Shown piece after piece: positions 1 through 11,580 of a stretch of DNA of 51,768 bases (positions are counted from its first letter, which is position 1; the number at the start of each line of letters is the position of its first letter). The translations under genes were made by a program, and so were the position numbers. The notes beneath the pieces were generated by a model, which had not been told where the DNA came from, made no database searches, and was given only the letters and a program-made list of their open reading frames with translations. Origin of the DNA: Gnetum montanum (lineage: Eukaryota; Streptophyta; Gnetopsida; Gnetales; Gnetaceae); contig MNCI01027017.1 of assembly GCA_015680685.1 (NCBI GenBank), positions 374,264-426,031 of the forward strand. The letters run 5' to 3'.

Positions 1-900
1 GCAACGTGGTTGTACTAAGATCCTTGTAGATCTAATGAAAAATGGGAGTAAGAGTAATCAAAAGGACACTCAAAAATCCAATTCTATTCTAGGGGGTCCC
101 ACTAGAAATACATGCACCCATGCCTGAAGGTTGGAGGCTTCTCTAGATTCAGTATTCAAAAAGAAGAAAGAAAAAAAAAGAAGAGAGAAAAGAAAATGAA
201 AAAGAAAAGTGCCACAAAACAAAAATCACTCCTCCCTTAAACAAAACTCCAAGTGATAGTACGCTTGTTGTTTTGGTACTCTCATAGTTTCTCACCATGA
301 GATGAAATAATGTGATGTCACTGATTAGAGGAATGGACTTGGTCCTGATCTTGGAACGACGAGTTAATGACACCTTAATCATGCTTTACACACAGGATGC
401 ACTATGCCCTGGGTCAGTTACCTCATGTCCCAATCTCTACAATCCCTTCTACACTTCGTCTCATCTCACTGTTTGTGTAATTGTAGCTTGTGTCATGTGT
501 AGCATAGAATTCTTACCTCACTCCGGTGATATTTACATGTGTGTGTTTTGTGGAGGCAGTGTGGATTACATTTAACCCTTCTAGTGCCCATGGACACTTT
601 AAGTGTGGTTACACAAGGGCATTATAGGTTAAAACCTACTTTGGGGAGGACCCACTTGTGTAATCCTTTGTAATCTTCACTTATGACATAGCTCACACAC
701 ACCAGTTCTCACCCTCAGCTTATTTTCCATAACATTCTTTCTTTACTATTAACCCTCTGAATTTCAACATTCTGATGAACCATACCCTTTTTTCTTACCA
801 CCCAAGGTTTTATTGATAAAATCCACACCGCCATCATTAATTGTGCCTTTGGAAGTAATGAAATTGCCCTAGGACCCTTAAAAACTTCTTTAAAATTCAG
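1..900 (+). other. Post-integrase non-coding spacer of element B
   Basis: No credible gene is seen here; the short ORFs are low-complexity or lack known motifs. The block around 632-660 (ACTTTGGGGAGGACCCAC) recurs in the same relative place in the spacers of elements C (antisense near 19750), D (antisense near 25865) and E (near 51735). It is therefore a shared non-coding part of the family rather than unique DNA. A purine-rich stretch lies at about 158-215. Confidence 0.6.
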
Positions 901-904
901 GTTT

Positions 905-1035
905 TTCCCTCAAGCTTAATATGTCAGTAGGACGTGATATCGCATATGCGATATTGTGTCCAGTGCAATATCGTGTACGCGATGTATCATACGTGATATC
1001 ATGTCCCTAAAACCCTATAAATAGGTGACCCCCTT
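905..1035 (+). promoter_or_regulatory. Internal U3-like promoter upstream of the 3' ORF (element B)
   Basis: Copies of the palindromic GATATCGC/GCGATAT motif lie at about 932-1005, and a TATA box TATAAATA is at 1016-1023, preceded by CCC and followed by GG. The same arrangement (GCGATATCGC copies, then CCTATAAATAAG) forms the U3 end of this element's own LTR at 4411-4501. The block is followed by about 460 bases of leader and then the 3' ORF. A homologous internal block is present in element C with C's own LTR motif. Inference: a promoter for separate expression of the 3' ORF. No transcript evidence is available here. Confidence 0.6.
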
Positions 1036-1496
1036 GCAACACTTAGCATCATTTCTTGTCATTCACATGGGGGAGTTTTTCAAATTTTTCTCTGTGACTT
1101 GCGATTAAGCGACCCTTGCTTTTCTCACTATATTTCGCTCGCTAGTACTTCGATTTTAATTCCATTTGAACCTACTTGAACCCAGAGTGTTTAGCTTAGT
1201 CGTGTGGAAGGGACACTTGCCGAAAAGTGCCTAAATTTTTTAAAATTTATCATCACCCAAAGGACATCAGCTAGGGTAATTAACTATAACACTTAGAATA
1301 ATTGTGCCTAAAAATCATTTCATCCCTAGGTATACCAGGAAACTAAAATGGAAACCACCTAAGTCACAAGACTCATTATTACAAACTTTCGGGCACTATC
1401 ACACATGATAACATAAGATCATTAATTAAGGCAAGCAGTAAGGTATAACTTAACTTCAAAAAAAACCTTACTAATGCTTGGCCTGTGTGATTGCAA

Positions 1497-4226
1497 ATGG
1501 CCCCAAAACGTGGACAACAGGAGGGTCCTACCCAAGGTGGAAGTAAACAAGCTTGGAGAGGTGGAAGACAAAGACCTGCCGGACAACATGCAAAATAGGA
1601 GGAGCAATCATTCATCATTCATCAAGATGAACCTCCTACTGGACAGTCCGAGCAAGTAGAAGGAGGAGTTTCTGCAGCACCTGAACAAGGACAATAGCTC
1701 ACGTTGCCCCAAGATTGTGTTCAGGCCATCCACGAGAAATCCACATTCGCTACGGTGATTATGGAATTGAACTTTGAATCATTTATGGAGTTCGCTCCTG
1801 AGGCCGTTAGGGATCACCTCAAAGGATCCCCATTATGGCCTACCCTCTCTGAAAGTGGTGCCTGGTACCTAGGAGAGACGTACCAATTTTGGCACAATAG
1901 GGAACAAGGCACCACTGTTAATATTTATGGTGTGACAGTTGACTTCTCTGTGTAGGCCATTTTGGAAGTGTTAAACTTGAATATAGGGCCCAAAATTGCT
2001 TAGTTATCCACCCGTTCAGACCCCGATGTGCAAAAGGAGTGGTTGGAGAAGGCTTATGGCAGGGATAAAGAATTTGGTGAGTTGACGACGAAAGAGAGGG
2101 TTTACATTAAAATCGGAACATATCACCTCTTCCCCACAAAGGGCCTCAAAAAAATATCAACATATGTGGCTAGAGGATGTGCAGTGTTGATGGAAAAGGT
2201 TAATGCTAACCTACCCCATTTATATTTGACGGAGATCCTGAGGTAGTTTAAAGAACGAAAGACAGGGAAGATGGCGCTACCTTTCCCTTATCTTATCAGA
2301 AAGCTTTGCCGACATGTTGGTATTTGAGGATACACCAATGATGTCCTCTGAAAGGCCCAGACTGCTTCATATGCTGAATTGCTTAAAGCGCCAACTCCCA
2401 GAAAAAACACTGGTAAAGAGCTGGGACCAGAAGAAGAAGAAGAACAGATGGTTGGGCCAACTATAACTCAACTTTCCAAACCCAGTCAACCTCTAGCCAA
2501 GGATCCCAGCCAACAATAAGAAGCAGGGCCTAGCACAGGCCAGGATCAGCCGCCACCGCTGCAAGACTATAGACCATCGATGAGCCATCTTAGGGCCATC
2601 GCTGAAACAGTCAGTTGGGAAAGTCGTGATGACGCAAACCTCTTCCGCATCATCAGTGATGTCATTCAACCTACAATTTCATTGGATCACACAAGGGGAA
2701 AAGTATCCATTCACATAGGAGGAGGGGAAAGTAAATGGTCACAAAAGATCTCAAGAAACGTGGCATCTTTCAAGGTGCAGTTAGAGACTAGTAAAGGGGT
2801 CACTTTGGTGGTCATGCAACACCAGAATGTCACAGGAGTTGTAGAAGTTCGCATACCACACCAAGAAATTCTTCAACGTACCTGTTATGCCGCCAGCAAA
2901 TCTCACAGGAGCATGGGATGCTCAAACCTTAGCTGGAACCTCAATGACTCCTACGGAACATGAGGATGTGCTTGATCAATTTCTTCAAACAGGGAAAGTA
3001 ATGACGTCCCTGTTCGACATCCCTCAGGATGTTACAACAATTTAATCAAACCTCATTTCCAAAAAGGGGAAGCTGGTCTTAACAAAAGTGAGGGCTGAGC
3101 ATGCTGAAGCTGAAGTACAGAAACTACAAGAGCAGCTCGTGGCCTTACAAGCAACACAGCGGGACCCTCTGCAATTTGTTCTCGCAGACCAGCTAGATAA
3201 CTTTAGAACTAAGCAACTAACAAAGTTAATTGTAGAGAATAAAAAGGTGGTTGAAGAAAAAGAGAAGGTTGTTTGGGATGCCTCCGTAGCACAGGCACAA
3301 ACTCATGCACATCTTAAGGCACTTAAGGCCTTGCAAGAAGAAAATAAACAAGTTGTGACTGACAACCTTGGATTGACCACTGTAGAAAAGAAAAAGAATG
3401 TTCCCTATGAATACTTTCATCAACTACAAGAACAATTCATCCGGGTCAACCAAGATGTAAGCCATTTAGCCATCGAACCCTCTCGATGGAGGAGGTACGT
3501 GCCATTCATCAAAAGTCAACGATTGAGATAAGCGGGTGGTAGAATGAGGCTAAACGACATGAGAAGCTAAAGGAGATCCATATGGCCAAGGCCCAAATCA
3601 ACACTGTCAGTGCTCAACACACTGATTGGAGGGCCATATTGGACACATATGCCCTCGCCCACCAAGCGGAAGTTAAAAACCAGGATCTACAGATTCAAGA
3701 CTTAACAGAATACATGGAGTTGGCAAATCTATGATATGCCAATCTTGTCATGTTAATAGCAGGGCACTTGAGGTCAGAGCTCGAGCAGCAGGTAGCAACC
3801 ACCCACATCAAATATGAAGCAGAATTTGCAGAGCACAAGAAGCTGGTGGAGAAACTGGATGTTGCAAATTCTAAACTTGAGGTGGTAAAAGCCAGCCACT
3901 AGGGACAAAAGGATGTTGCAACAGATTTGGCTCAATGGCTAGCAGACTTTCATGAGTACAAGGATAAAGCCAGAGCCTATGAGGAAGAACGACGGGTGTT
4001 CGCGGCTTGGTATGTCAAGGCCAACTAGATGTTTCCACAACTACCCTGTCCGTGGGAGGTGCCGACTCCGTCAAACGTTGGAACATTAGCATGGATAGCA
4101 CAAGACCCTCGGACCTAAGAGGAAAAGCTCCAAGCCATACTTCAACACCATCAAGCCTCAAAACCTAGAGCACATAACAAAGGGAAGGCACCAATGGAGG
4201 AGCCACCACCACCAGAAACTACATGA
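1497..4226 (+). pseudogene. Degenerate 3' ORF: plant-transposon-type domain plus long coiled coil (element B)
   Basis: About 910 codons run from ATGGCCCC at 1497 to the stop at 4224-4226. The main frame is kept from 1497 to about 2850, shifts by one to about 3470, then returns. It is cut by in-frame stops, mostly TAG or TGA where the element C copy or context suggests Gln, Arg or Trp. Residues about 60-300 read like the 'putative plant transposon protein' domain: FxxFMEF, WYLGETY, VTVDFSV, a tract ending YHLFP, VARGCAVLMEKV, then LPFPYLIRKLC and GI. A linker rich in Gln and Pro follows, then a long heptad-like coiled coil (3088-4010) and a Pro-rich C-terminus (PMEEPPPPETT). The homologous ORF in element C is at 16098-18955. 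I see no signal peptide or membrane segment. Its position after integrase matches that of env-like ORFs in Athila elements, but the function is unknown. Confidence 0.7.
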
Positions 4227-4374
4227 GTTCTAAATTTTTGTAGTTGTAGTATATTCTATGTGTTGTGTCTTTATTTTTTTTTCTTCCCATACTATGGCAT
4301 CATCCCATTTCTCCATCTAATAATTCCATACCTATCCACTTTGTAATCACTATAACTTGAGGATGATTTTTTAT

Positions 4375-4389
4375 TCAGTCATGGTGGTA
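4375..4389 (+). other. Polypurine tract of element B (degenerate)
   Basis: TCAGTCATGGTGGTA directly abuts the TGATGAG start of the 3' LTR. The matching sites in C, D and the duplicate site in D read GTCATGGGGGTA or TTGTGGGGGTA. In B the run of five G is interrupted by a T. Confidence 0.65.
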
Positions 4390-5221
4390 TGATGAGACAT
4401 CGTTGGGGCAACTGCGATATCGTGTGCCCAGATGCGATATCGCGTCCTTTACTGCGATATCATGTACGCGATATCGCAGCCCGTTGCCAGTCCTATAAAT
4501 AAGAGGCATCTCTCCCTTATTTCAGAAGTTTTATATTAGATTGTAGTGAAACTTTGGCAGTTTTCTTCCTCCAGAGATAGAATATTTTCCAATGTCTGCC
4601 TGCAGTGTGGTGAATGTAATTGTACGACATCCTTTATTCGAGTGTGACGTACTTGGACACGCACATGACCAGCAATAAAGATCAAGATCACTTCATCATT
4701 GCAACATTCACTTTGTTTATTTATTTATTTAATTTTTATTTACTTCTTTCCTAATTAGTCTCTCTCACCCTTAAACTCACGTTAAAACATGGAATGAGTA
4801 TGACTTGATTACAAGCATGTAAGTGTGACTACTTGGTAACCCAATAGCGTACCTAGGATCTGCGCTTGGTAATCCAGTGGTAGTCATGCACGAAGTCCAA
4901 GATGTGTACAGATAATCAAGGAACGGATGCTCATCGCACTTAGGCTAGTTTAGATTCTCTTACCCTTTTCCTCCTAGCTTAGATAATATCACTTTCCATT
5001 GCCTTCAAGAGTAGCATTAGGTTAGAACACATCATACACCTCACTCTGGACTAAACCATAAGTGACAAAGATACTACTAGTCCAGGTGGGAAGACAGCAA
5101 ACTATGACCTAAGGCTAACTATCTAGGTGCCACAACTAGTCTGTCTGCGGAGTTCGACCAGATCGTGCGTGTAACGCTCGTATTCGTATGGTTGAGTGTA
5201 GGGGTACCTCGCCACTCATCA
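4390..5221 (+). repeat. 3' LTR of element B (832 bp)
   Basis: It starts TGATGAG and ends CTCATCA, an imperfect terminal inverted repeat seen in all LTRs of this family. U3 carries four GCGATATCGC-type palindromes (4411-4482) and a TATA box TATAAATA at 4494-4501. The downstream part ends in GGGGTACCTCGCCACTCATCA, nearly the same as the end of LTR E. It is the only LTR of B in the window. Confidence 0.88.
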
Positions 5222-7451
5222 CCATTGTAAGATCAAATTTCTACAAGATCACCAACCACCATATGACACATTGGCTCACCATTAGCTTGTTCATGAGGAA
5301 GCAAATGGCACTATGATCAATGTGCACAAACACTTTATATCCCAGCACATAGTGCTTGAAATTTTCAAGAGCATACACCACTACCATCACTTCTTTCTCC
5401 ATGGTGGTGTAATTCAGCTATGCACCCACAATGCTTTAACTTACGCAATGGATGTAATATGGACATTTTTTATCATCCAACTACATAAGCATGGCTCCCA
5501 AGGCATAATTAGATACATCTATCATGATATGGAATGGTCTAGACCAATCAAGTACTCGTAGTTGGAGTCTCTGCAAGCTTCTACTTAAGGCTTTGGAATG
5601 CATTTTCACATTCCTTGGTCTAGATGAAGGGAGCATCTTTTTTTGTCAGCTTGACCAATGGTTTCATGATCTTAGAAAAATTCTCTATGAATCATTGGTA
5701 GTAACCAATGTGTCCAAGGAATGACCAAACATATTTGATAGTTTCTAGTTGATGGGTGATTCTTTATATGACCCTTATCTTTTTGGGATCTACATCGATC
5801 CCTTCCTATGAAATTTGGTGTTCCTATACAATGCTCTCTTGGACCATGAGATGACTCTTTTGCCAATTGAACCACAAATATTTTTCATGCATCTTCTAAG
5901 TACTTGCTCAAGGCTATCCAAGGCTTGCTTGAATGTAGCACCCTAAGTGGAGAAGTCATCCATGAAGACATCCACTCCACTACCTATTTGCTACTAAAAG
6001 ATGCTTATGACCAGACATTGGAAAGTGGCAAGAGCATTGCATAGACCAAAAGGCATCTTGCAATATGCAAAGGTCCACCAGGGACTTGTGAATGTTGTTT
6101 TGGCTTGATCTTATGGTGCAATATGGATTTGGTTATAGCTACTATAACCATCCAAAAAACTATAACAGCAATGCCCAGATATGATGTCCAGCACCTGATC
6201 AATGAATGGAAATGGAAAATGATCTTTTAATGTTACCATGTTTAACAATCTAAATTCTATACAAACTCGTCATTTTCTATCTCTCTTTGCCACTATCCTG
6301 AGTGGACTAACCCACTCTCTATCTACAATGGGGTAGATGAAGCCTACCTTAAGGAGTTTCTAAATCTCCTCTTTGACAATTTGCTTTAATTTTGGATTTA
6401 ATCGCCATTGTGGTTGCCTCCTTAGCTTCATAGATATATTAGTGTAAATGTGGTGCTGGCATATCCATGGATTAATTCCAACGAGTTCAGGATATGACCA
6501 AGCAAAGGCTGTTGGCTATTTGTTGATCACTTTCAACAATTTTGGTTTCTTCTTGGGAACAAGTTTGGCATTGAGTATGACCAGTTTACCATTTTTAAAG
6601 AATGCATATTCTAGGCCAGCAGGTAGAGTTTTCAACTTTAGGGGCTCTTGTTTAAAATTCTCAGGGATCTCCAACTCTTCCCAATTAGTATCATCATTTT
6701 CATTATCAAAGAGTTAGTGATGAACTTGCTCTAGTTCATTCATGCCTATGACATAAGTGCATGTCAGGCTCTCAGTAGGTTCCACACACATTATGCTACT
6801 ATTAGAATTAGCAGTCAGCTACTAGATGCCCTCCTATTTTGTGGCTACTGCGTATAGACACCTTTGAATATCTTCCCCTTATGCACACTGCTTGCATGTA
6901 GAAATAGATGCTTATTTCATAGACTAGAGTTTCTGCACACAATTGCACCTTGTATCACTATACACAATGCATAGAACTCATCTCTTCTCAATCTTTCCAA
7001 ATGCATTTTCTTTAGATATCTTTAGGGAAAGATCTTGGATGCCCATTCTTGCATTAACAGTGCTTAGCCATGCCCTTCTCATAATGATTTGGAAGTCCCC
7101 ATTGTAGTTCTCAACCTTGATTACTAGGAAATTAGCAAGATAAGACCATCCATAGATAGTGCTTACAATGTCTTCGACAATTCCCTTTGAAACAATGATG
7201 GACTAGTCTACCAATTCCAATATGATATTTCTCTTCTTGAGAGATGGCAAGTTCCAAGCAATATACATCTCATGGGAAATCAAGTTCATACCAAAACCTA
7301 AATCAAGAAGAGCTTTACATGATTCATTCCTAGCAATATGTAAATAAATAAGAAGACTCCTAGGATCAGCTAATTTCCTAGGAAGGTTGCCAACCCAAAT
7401 CCAATCAAATATGACATGAGTGAGCATAACAGTATGGATTTTGGATGGCAT
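5222..7451 (-). pseudogene. pol: Element A pol: protease, RT and partial RNase H, broken
   Basis: On the minus strand the protease region (7451 to about 6900) has the retropepsin loop as LLDLGFGMNLIS, so the usual D-S-G has become D-L-G. RT follows, with the catalytic FMDD antisense at about 5950-5962. The RNase H/connection segment runs to 5222, where element B cuts it. Frame changes and stops are frequent, so no protein product is expected. Coordinates of domains are approximate because I aligned by eye to elements C and E. Confidence 0.75.
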
Positions 7452-9841
7452 TTAGTTTGAAGGGAAACCGATGACATGGTTTGCATAGTGAGGTTGGAGT
7501 AGGGTGACCAAATGCTTGAGTCTATGAGGGCTTAGTAGGGTTGTTGGATCAAAAGAATGATCTTTTATGGGCTCAAGGTTCCAACCCCTTGCTTGATGAA
7601 CTGATTATAGATTGACGGTCCTAGTAGCGTTACATTGTTGTGACTGGGCTCGAAGTTCACCTTGCATAGATGAAGCATGCAGTAACTACATTGAGGGTGG
7701 AGGAACAAGTGTAGAAATAAGAAGAGGATAAGGATAAATTATGGTGTCCCTCTTGGAATGTGGAGAATAAGCTTTGTAGTATTCAGAAAGGTAGTAGTGA
7801 TGTTGAAAAGAAGAAACATGACTAGAAGAGTCACATGAAGATAGGGATTGCTAAATGTAATACCCATATGAATCTAGTTACCTATCAGGGTACTGCTTCC
7901 TTGGTGGTGGCATCCCCCATGACTGTGGTTGGTGCCATTATTAATATTGCTCGTACAATTGCAGTGGAGTTCTACTTGAATAATATTGTTGTTGCTAATA
8001 GAACTGCCTAGGATTGCCTTGAGGATAAGGTAATCTTCTAGGTGTTTGCCTTTTTGCTAGTCATGGATTCAGAACATACATCCCAAACTCTTGTGTGTGA
8101 CATGGTGGGGAAACATCCCCTAGGATGTTCATATTGGTAGATGTCACACCCACCATCATCATTCAATTTAGTTTCTGCAACTTCCTCTACTGCAACAATC
8201 TTGCTCATACCCCTTTAGTAGGCACATTCTACTTCTTTCTACCCCTTGCAGTTACAATCACTACTCTGCTCTCATGATTCTGTAGTGATTTTTAGAATAG
8301 TTTGGAATTTTTCATCCAACGAATCCCACATTTTATCCACCTTAGCCAAAATTTCAAACATAGATTTTTGAATTAGCAAGATCTTTCTATTCACCACCTC
8401 ATCAAGTGGTGATTCCTTCTCATTGTCACAAAATTAGACTTCCCTCTTTCTTATGGAAGGATCCCTATTGTATTCCTCTATACTTTCATGTTTTCTCAAC
8501 TCTCCTACTTCTTTTGCTACTTGCCCAATTAGCCTTTGGATTTGATGGGGCCTAAGTTCTAATATTTTCCCTTGGGCATAGACCCTAAGAGTTCTCCTCA
8601 TTTTCAGTCTAAGTCCATCTATGATATGGTGAAGTTGTTCCCACTAAGAATAACCATGGCTAAGGCATTGGTGTATGAGAGAATAGTATCTATCCATGGT
8701 GGCATCCAAGGGTTCATGGTTTCCCTGCTTCTATCCTTGGATCTGCCTTCTCAAATTAGACACTCTAGAGTATGTCTAATACTTATCATTAAATAACTCT
8801 AGCATTGTATTCAACCTGCAAATGGATTCTAGCTCCAAGAACTGGTACCAGCTTTCCACTTCCTTGATGAGTGTCTTGGGAAATAGCTTTAATTTCTACC
8901 AATCGTTTTCAATATTTTGTAAGGCATGGGCATCATGAAAAGCTTGAAGATGTGTTTGTGGATCAAAGTTATATCCCCCCTCAAATTTGGAAATATTGTT
9001 CATATCAAGTTATCTAATCCAACTATCTTTTACATGCCTAGTTGGAATTTTTACGACCTCTAACTATTTTTAGCGTGTTTGACATCAAAGATATCCTCTG
9101 CTACCCCTTCATTTATGGTGGGCCCAACAATCATCATTATTATCCCACTGTTCACCTCTATCACAATTGTTCTTTTTGCAGTGTTTTTCAGAACTACAAG
9201 AGGAAGATAAAGATGCAAATGAAGAGGGGAAAGAGGGAGGAGAACTATGACCACCATGGGGTCTACCAACTCCCTGCTATTGTCATGGCCATGTTCCTTG
9301 GTTTTCTTGTCAACTTGATGCTTGTACGAGCCCTACCTTGACTTCCATTTTTACCTAAACCTTGATTATTGATAATGGACTGCAGATTCAAGGCCACACC
9401 CTTATCACCAATAATAAGGAATGGATAATCTTCGTGTTGAAAACCCCCATAAGGAGGATCCTCATTGTCATTTTGGTTTAGAAGGAACAAGGGATTAATA
9501 AACAGTTTTTCCCTCATAAACTCGTGGTACTTCTCCTGGTGTTGATCTCTCCTTTATTGTGTTTTAGTGGGATAGTAGTCTCGATAGTCATAATCATGCA
9601 CAACATACTCTACTTGAAGATCTTGGATGCCCAACCTCCTAAGAGTTTGAAGTAGCATCCCAAGCACAGATCGATCAGGAGGCATTACAATGTTGTCTTC
9701 CATATCTCGTTATCATAGTTGTTCATCTTGATGCAAGATGAAGGTAAAGTTAGGCACATACTCATTTGGATGAGTATACACCACTTTGCATTCTTGAGGG
9801 ATTGGCGGTTTAGTATCATCACGCTTGTGAGAAGAAGACAT
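7452..9841 (-). pseudogene. gag: Element A gag, broken
   Basis: The start is recognisable at 9841 (antisense of GAAGAAGACATT, encoding MSSS), matching the gag starts of C (34409), D (30432) and E (44558). The minus-strand sequence contains degenerate matches to the gag core (antisense near 8820-9060, compare NNIPRFEGG in D) and to the proline/glutamine-rich region (7500-8000). It keeps sense codons where other copies have stops: CAG before ATCCAAGG near 8750, TGG near 8330 and CAG near 7935. It is therefore useful as a reference for decay of D and E. Confidence 0.7.
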
Positions 9842-9976
9842 TTTGCAATACAAATAAGATATCAGTGTGCTTATGTGATTATATTATTTGTGAGAATGAT
9901 TTTGACCTTAGGGTTTTTCCAACAATGTTAATGATATTCACTAAACCTAGATAGTGCACATTTCAAACAAAAAGAA

Positions 9977-9994
9977 TTCCTAGCAACAGTGCCA
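9977..9994 (-). other. Primer-binding site of element A (tRNA-Asp type, degenerate)
   Basis: Antisense TGGCACTGTTGCTAGGAA lies one base inside the 5' LTR. It is a decayed version of TGGCGCCGTTGCCGGGGA, the complement of the 3' end of plant tRNA-Asp, better preserved in D and E. Confidence 0.6.
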
Positions 9995-9995
9995 A

Positions 9996-10938
9996 TGATG
10001 AGTAGTCAAATACCTCTACACTCAACCATACAAATCATGAAGCGTTCACACACGATCCAATTGAATTCCATGGACTCTATATCTTCCAATACACTAGTCT
10101 TCTAGGAAGTGAACTTTGCCCTAACAATCATTTGTTGTCTTCCCAATTACACTTATGATGTACAATGGTATAGTTAAGTGTAATTGAGACATATGATTTT
10201 TATTATTTTATGTTTTATGCTCCTAATACTTTAAGATAGAGAAATGAAATAATTTAACAGCTAATTTAATTTAACTACTTAACTAATCTCTAACTAGTCC
10301 TAACATAAGCATTTGGTCCTACTTTCTATACACATCCTAAACCCACATATCCACTACTAGGATTACCAAGCGCTATGCTACTAGGTGAACCAAGCAATAA
10401 CGTTGTTGGGATTACCAAGCAAATACATGTTTATGCTCAAAACAGTTGTACTTATGTGTTTAATCTATTTAGCTTAATTAATTAACTAATCACTTGAGTC
10501 TAATTCAACTTAATTAATTACATAATTAATGAAAATGGTAAATACATAAATAAATCATTAATCTATTCCAAGTTTTATAAGGTTTGATCAAAAGGCCATC
10601 TTTAATGTCATTCACACTGGTGTGTTCAGGTGTAACAGTGCTTGAATAAAGATTTGTACACTTTCTGACTCTTGCTATGGGCACTCAGAGAAATATTCTA
10701 ACTCTCAAATGACAAAATTGCAAGAGCTCTGTGACAACTATGACATGACCTCCATAAACATGGTTAGTGAGCACGTATTTATAGACTTTATTGTGGAGCT
10801 ACGTTGACAAGGCCCCATAGATGCAATAAATGCTACGTCGACATGGCCTCGTCGACGGGGCAACACCACATAGACGAGGATGCATTAATGAGGCCATGTC
10901 AACAAGGGTCCATCAACATGACACACAACGATTCATCA
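9996..10938 (-). repeat. 5' LTR of element A (943 bp)
   Basis: Plus-strand ends are TGATGAG (9996) and TTCATCA (10938). A TATA box (antisense TATTTATA) lies at 10776-10783. Between it and the outer end are several copies of a GTCGACGAGGCC/CATCTATGGGGCC type motif (about 10795-10920), the same kind as in LTRs of C. Confidence 0.85.
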
Positions 10939-10941
10939 TAG

Positions 10942-11259
10942 ATGATCCTAGACAATGCCAAGATGTGTAAGAACTTGCTACAAACAATGGCAGTGAAGGC
11001 CAAGATTCTAGCACCAATCTACATGATGGCATCATATGGGCCTAAGCACTTACTAGTATTTTTCAGCACAATAAAGGTGGCTAGGAAGATATTTTTGGGG
11101 AAGGCTACAAAGACAAAGAAATAGGCAGAGAAGAATGCTACCCTAGTGGCTTAGATGGCATTGAAAGACTTGGGAAGCCTAGATGTTGCATCAACATGAG
11201 GCCTATCAAAGACACCAATTCCACCCATTGTGAATATGGAGGAGAGTGATGATGATTGA
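10942..11259 (+). pseudogene. DRB-type double-stranded RNA-binding protein fragment
   Basis: One frame of 106 codons reads as the second dsRNA-binding domain of plant DRB proteins (DRB2/3/5-like). It has an ILDxxxxCKNLLQ entry, KAxxxxPIYMMASYGP, VFFSTIKVARKIFLG, then KTKK, a TAG, AEKNATLVA, a TAG and MALKDLG. In the family this reads KNKKQAEKNAAMAAW, so the first TAG replaces Gln (CAG) and the second Trp (TGG). Another TGA follows before a short acidic end (MEESDDD). DRB proteins bind dsRNA in small-RNA pathways, but this copy is dead. It starts right at the outer end of LTR A, so the upstream part may have been displaced by that insertion or never copied. Confidence 0.8.
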
Positions 11260-11580
11260 GGTTGCACCTATTTTGTCAAAATAATTCTTTGCCATTTCAA
11301 TTTCTCATTTTCTAATGTTGGTACTTACATGCACAGTTCTTTCAATGATTTTAAAACTTATCATTTTTCCATTATTATAGACATTTGTAAGCTAACGTTA
11401 GTAAATTGGATATTTTAAGGGAGTCTTGGAAATGCTTACTAAATTAGGACATCAACCTTTTTTAACAAATTAGCATCTTAAAACATTGGAACCAGCCTAA
11501 TTAATTAACCAACATGGAAGATGTTGGTACCAACAATTACATATTCAATTCATACCTTAAGTCAATTCTTAAATCAACCT
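11260..11580. other. Unrecognised AT-rich stretch
   Basis: I see no gene, RNA or repeat motif. The right end may include upstream sequence of the copia remnant. Confidence 0.4.

Larger units (their letters stand above)
1..5221 (+). mobile_element. Element B: 3' part of a Ty3/gypsy (Athila/Tat-like) retrotransposon
   Basis: This is the right-hand part of a plus-strand LTR retrotransposon whose 5' LTR, gag and pol lie left of the window. Visible parts in order are a non-coding spacer, an internal promoter-like block (about 905-1035), a large degenerate 3' ORF (1497-4226), a polypurine tract (4375-4389) and the 3' LTR (4390-5221). Immediately after the LTR the sequence changes to the antisense of another element's RNase H (element A), so B inserted into A in the opposite orientation. 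The base pairs after the LTR are CCATT, the expected target duplication. Its partner would lie outside the window. Spacer and 3' ORF are homologous to those of element C. Confidence 0.85.
5222..10938 (-). mobile_element. Element A: 5' part of a gypsy retrotransposon, interrupted by B
   Basis: Read on the minus strand, the order is 5' LTR (9996-10938), PBS, gag, protease, RT and part of RNase H, after which element B interrupts at 5221/5222. The remainder (integrase, 3' ORF, 3' LTR) must lie left of B, outside the window. The coding part is heavily degenerate with several frameshifts. The LTR belongs to the GTCGACGAGGCC subfamily shared with element C. The five bases after the LTR (10939-10943, TAGAT) would be its target duplication. 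Confidence 0.85.

Noticed and set aside
149-382. Minus-strand 77-codon ORF rich in Phe/Ser
   Set aside because: Its C-terminal half is the translation of a purine-rich simple tract; no motif.
1497-4226. 3' ORF as a retroviral-type envelope protein
   Set aside because: No signal peptide, transmembrane segment or cleavage site is visible; only the position is env-like.
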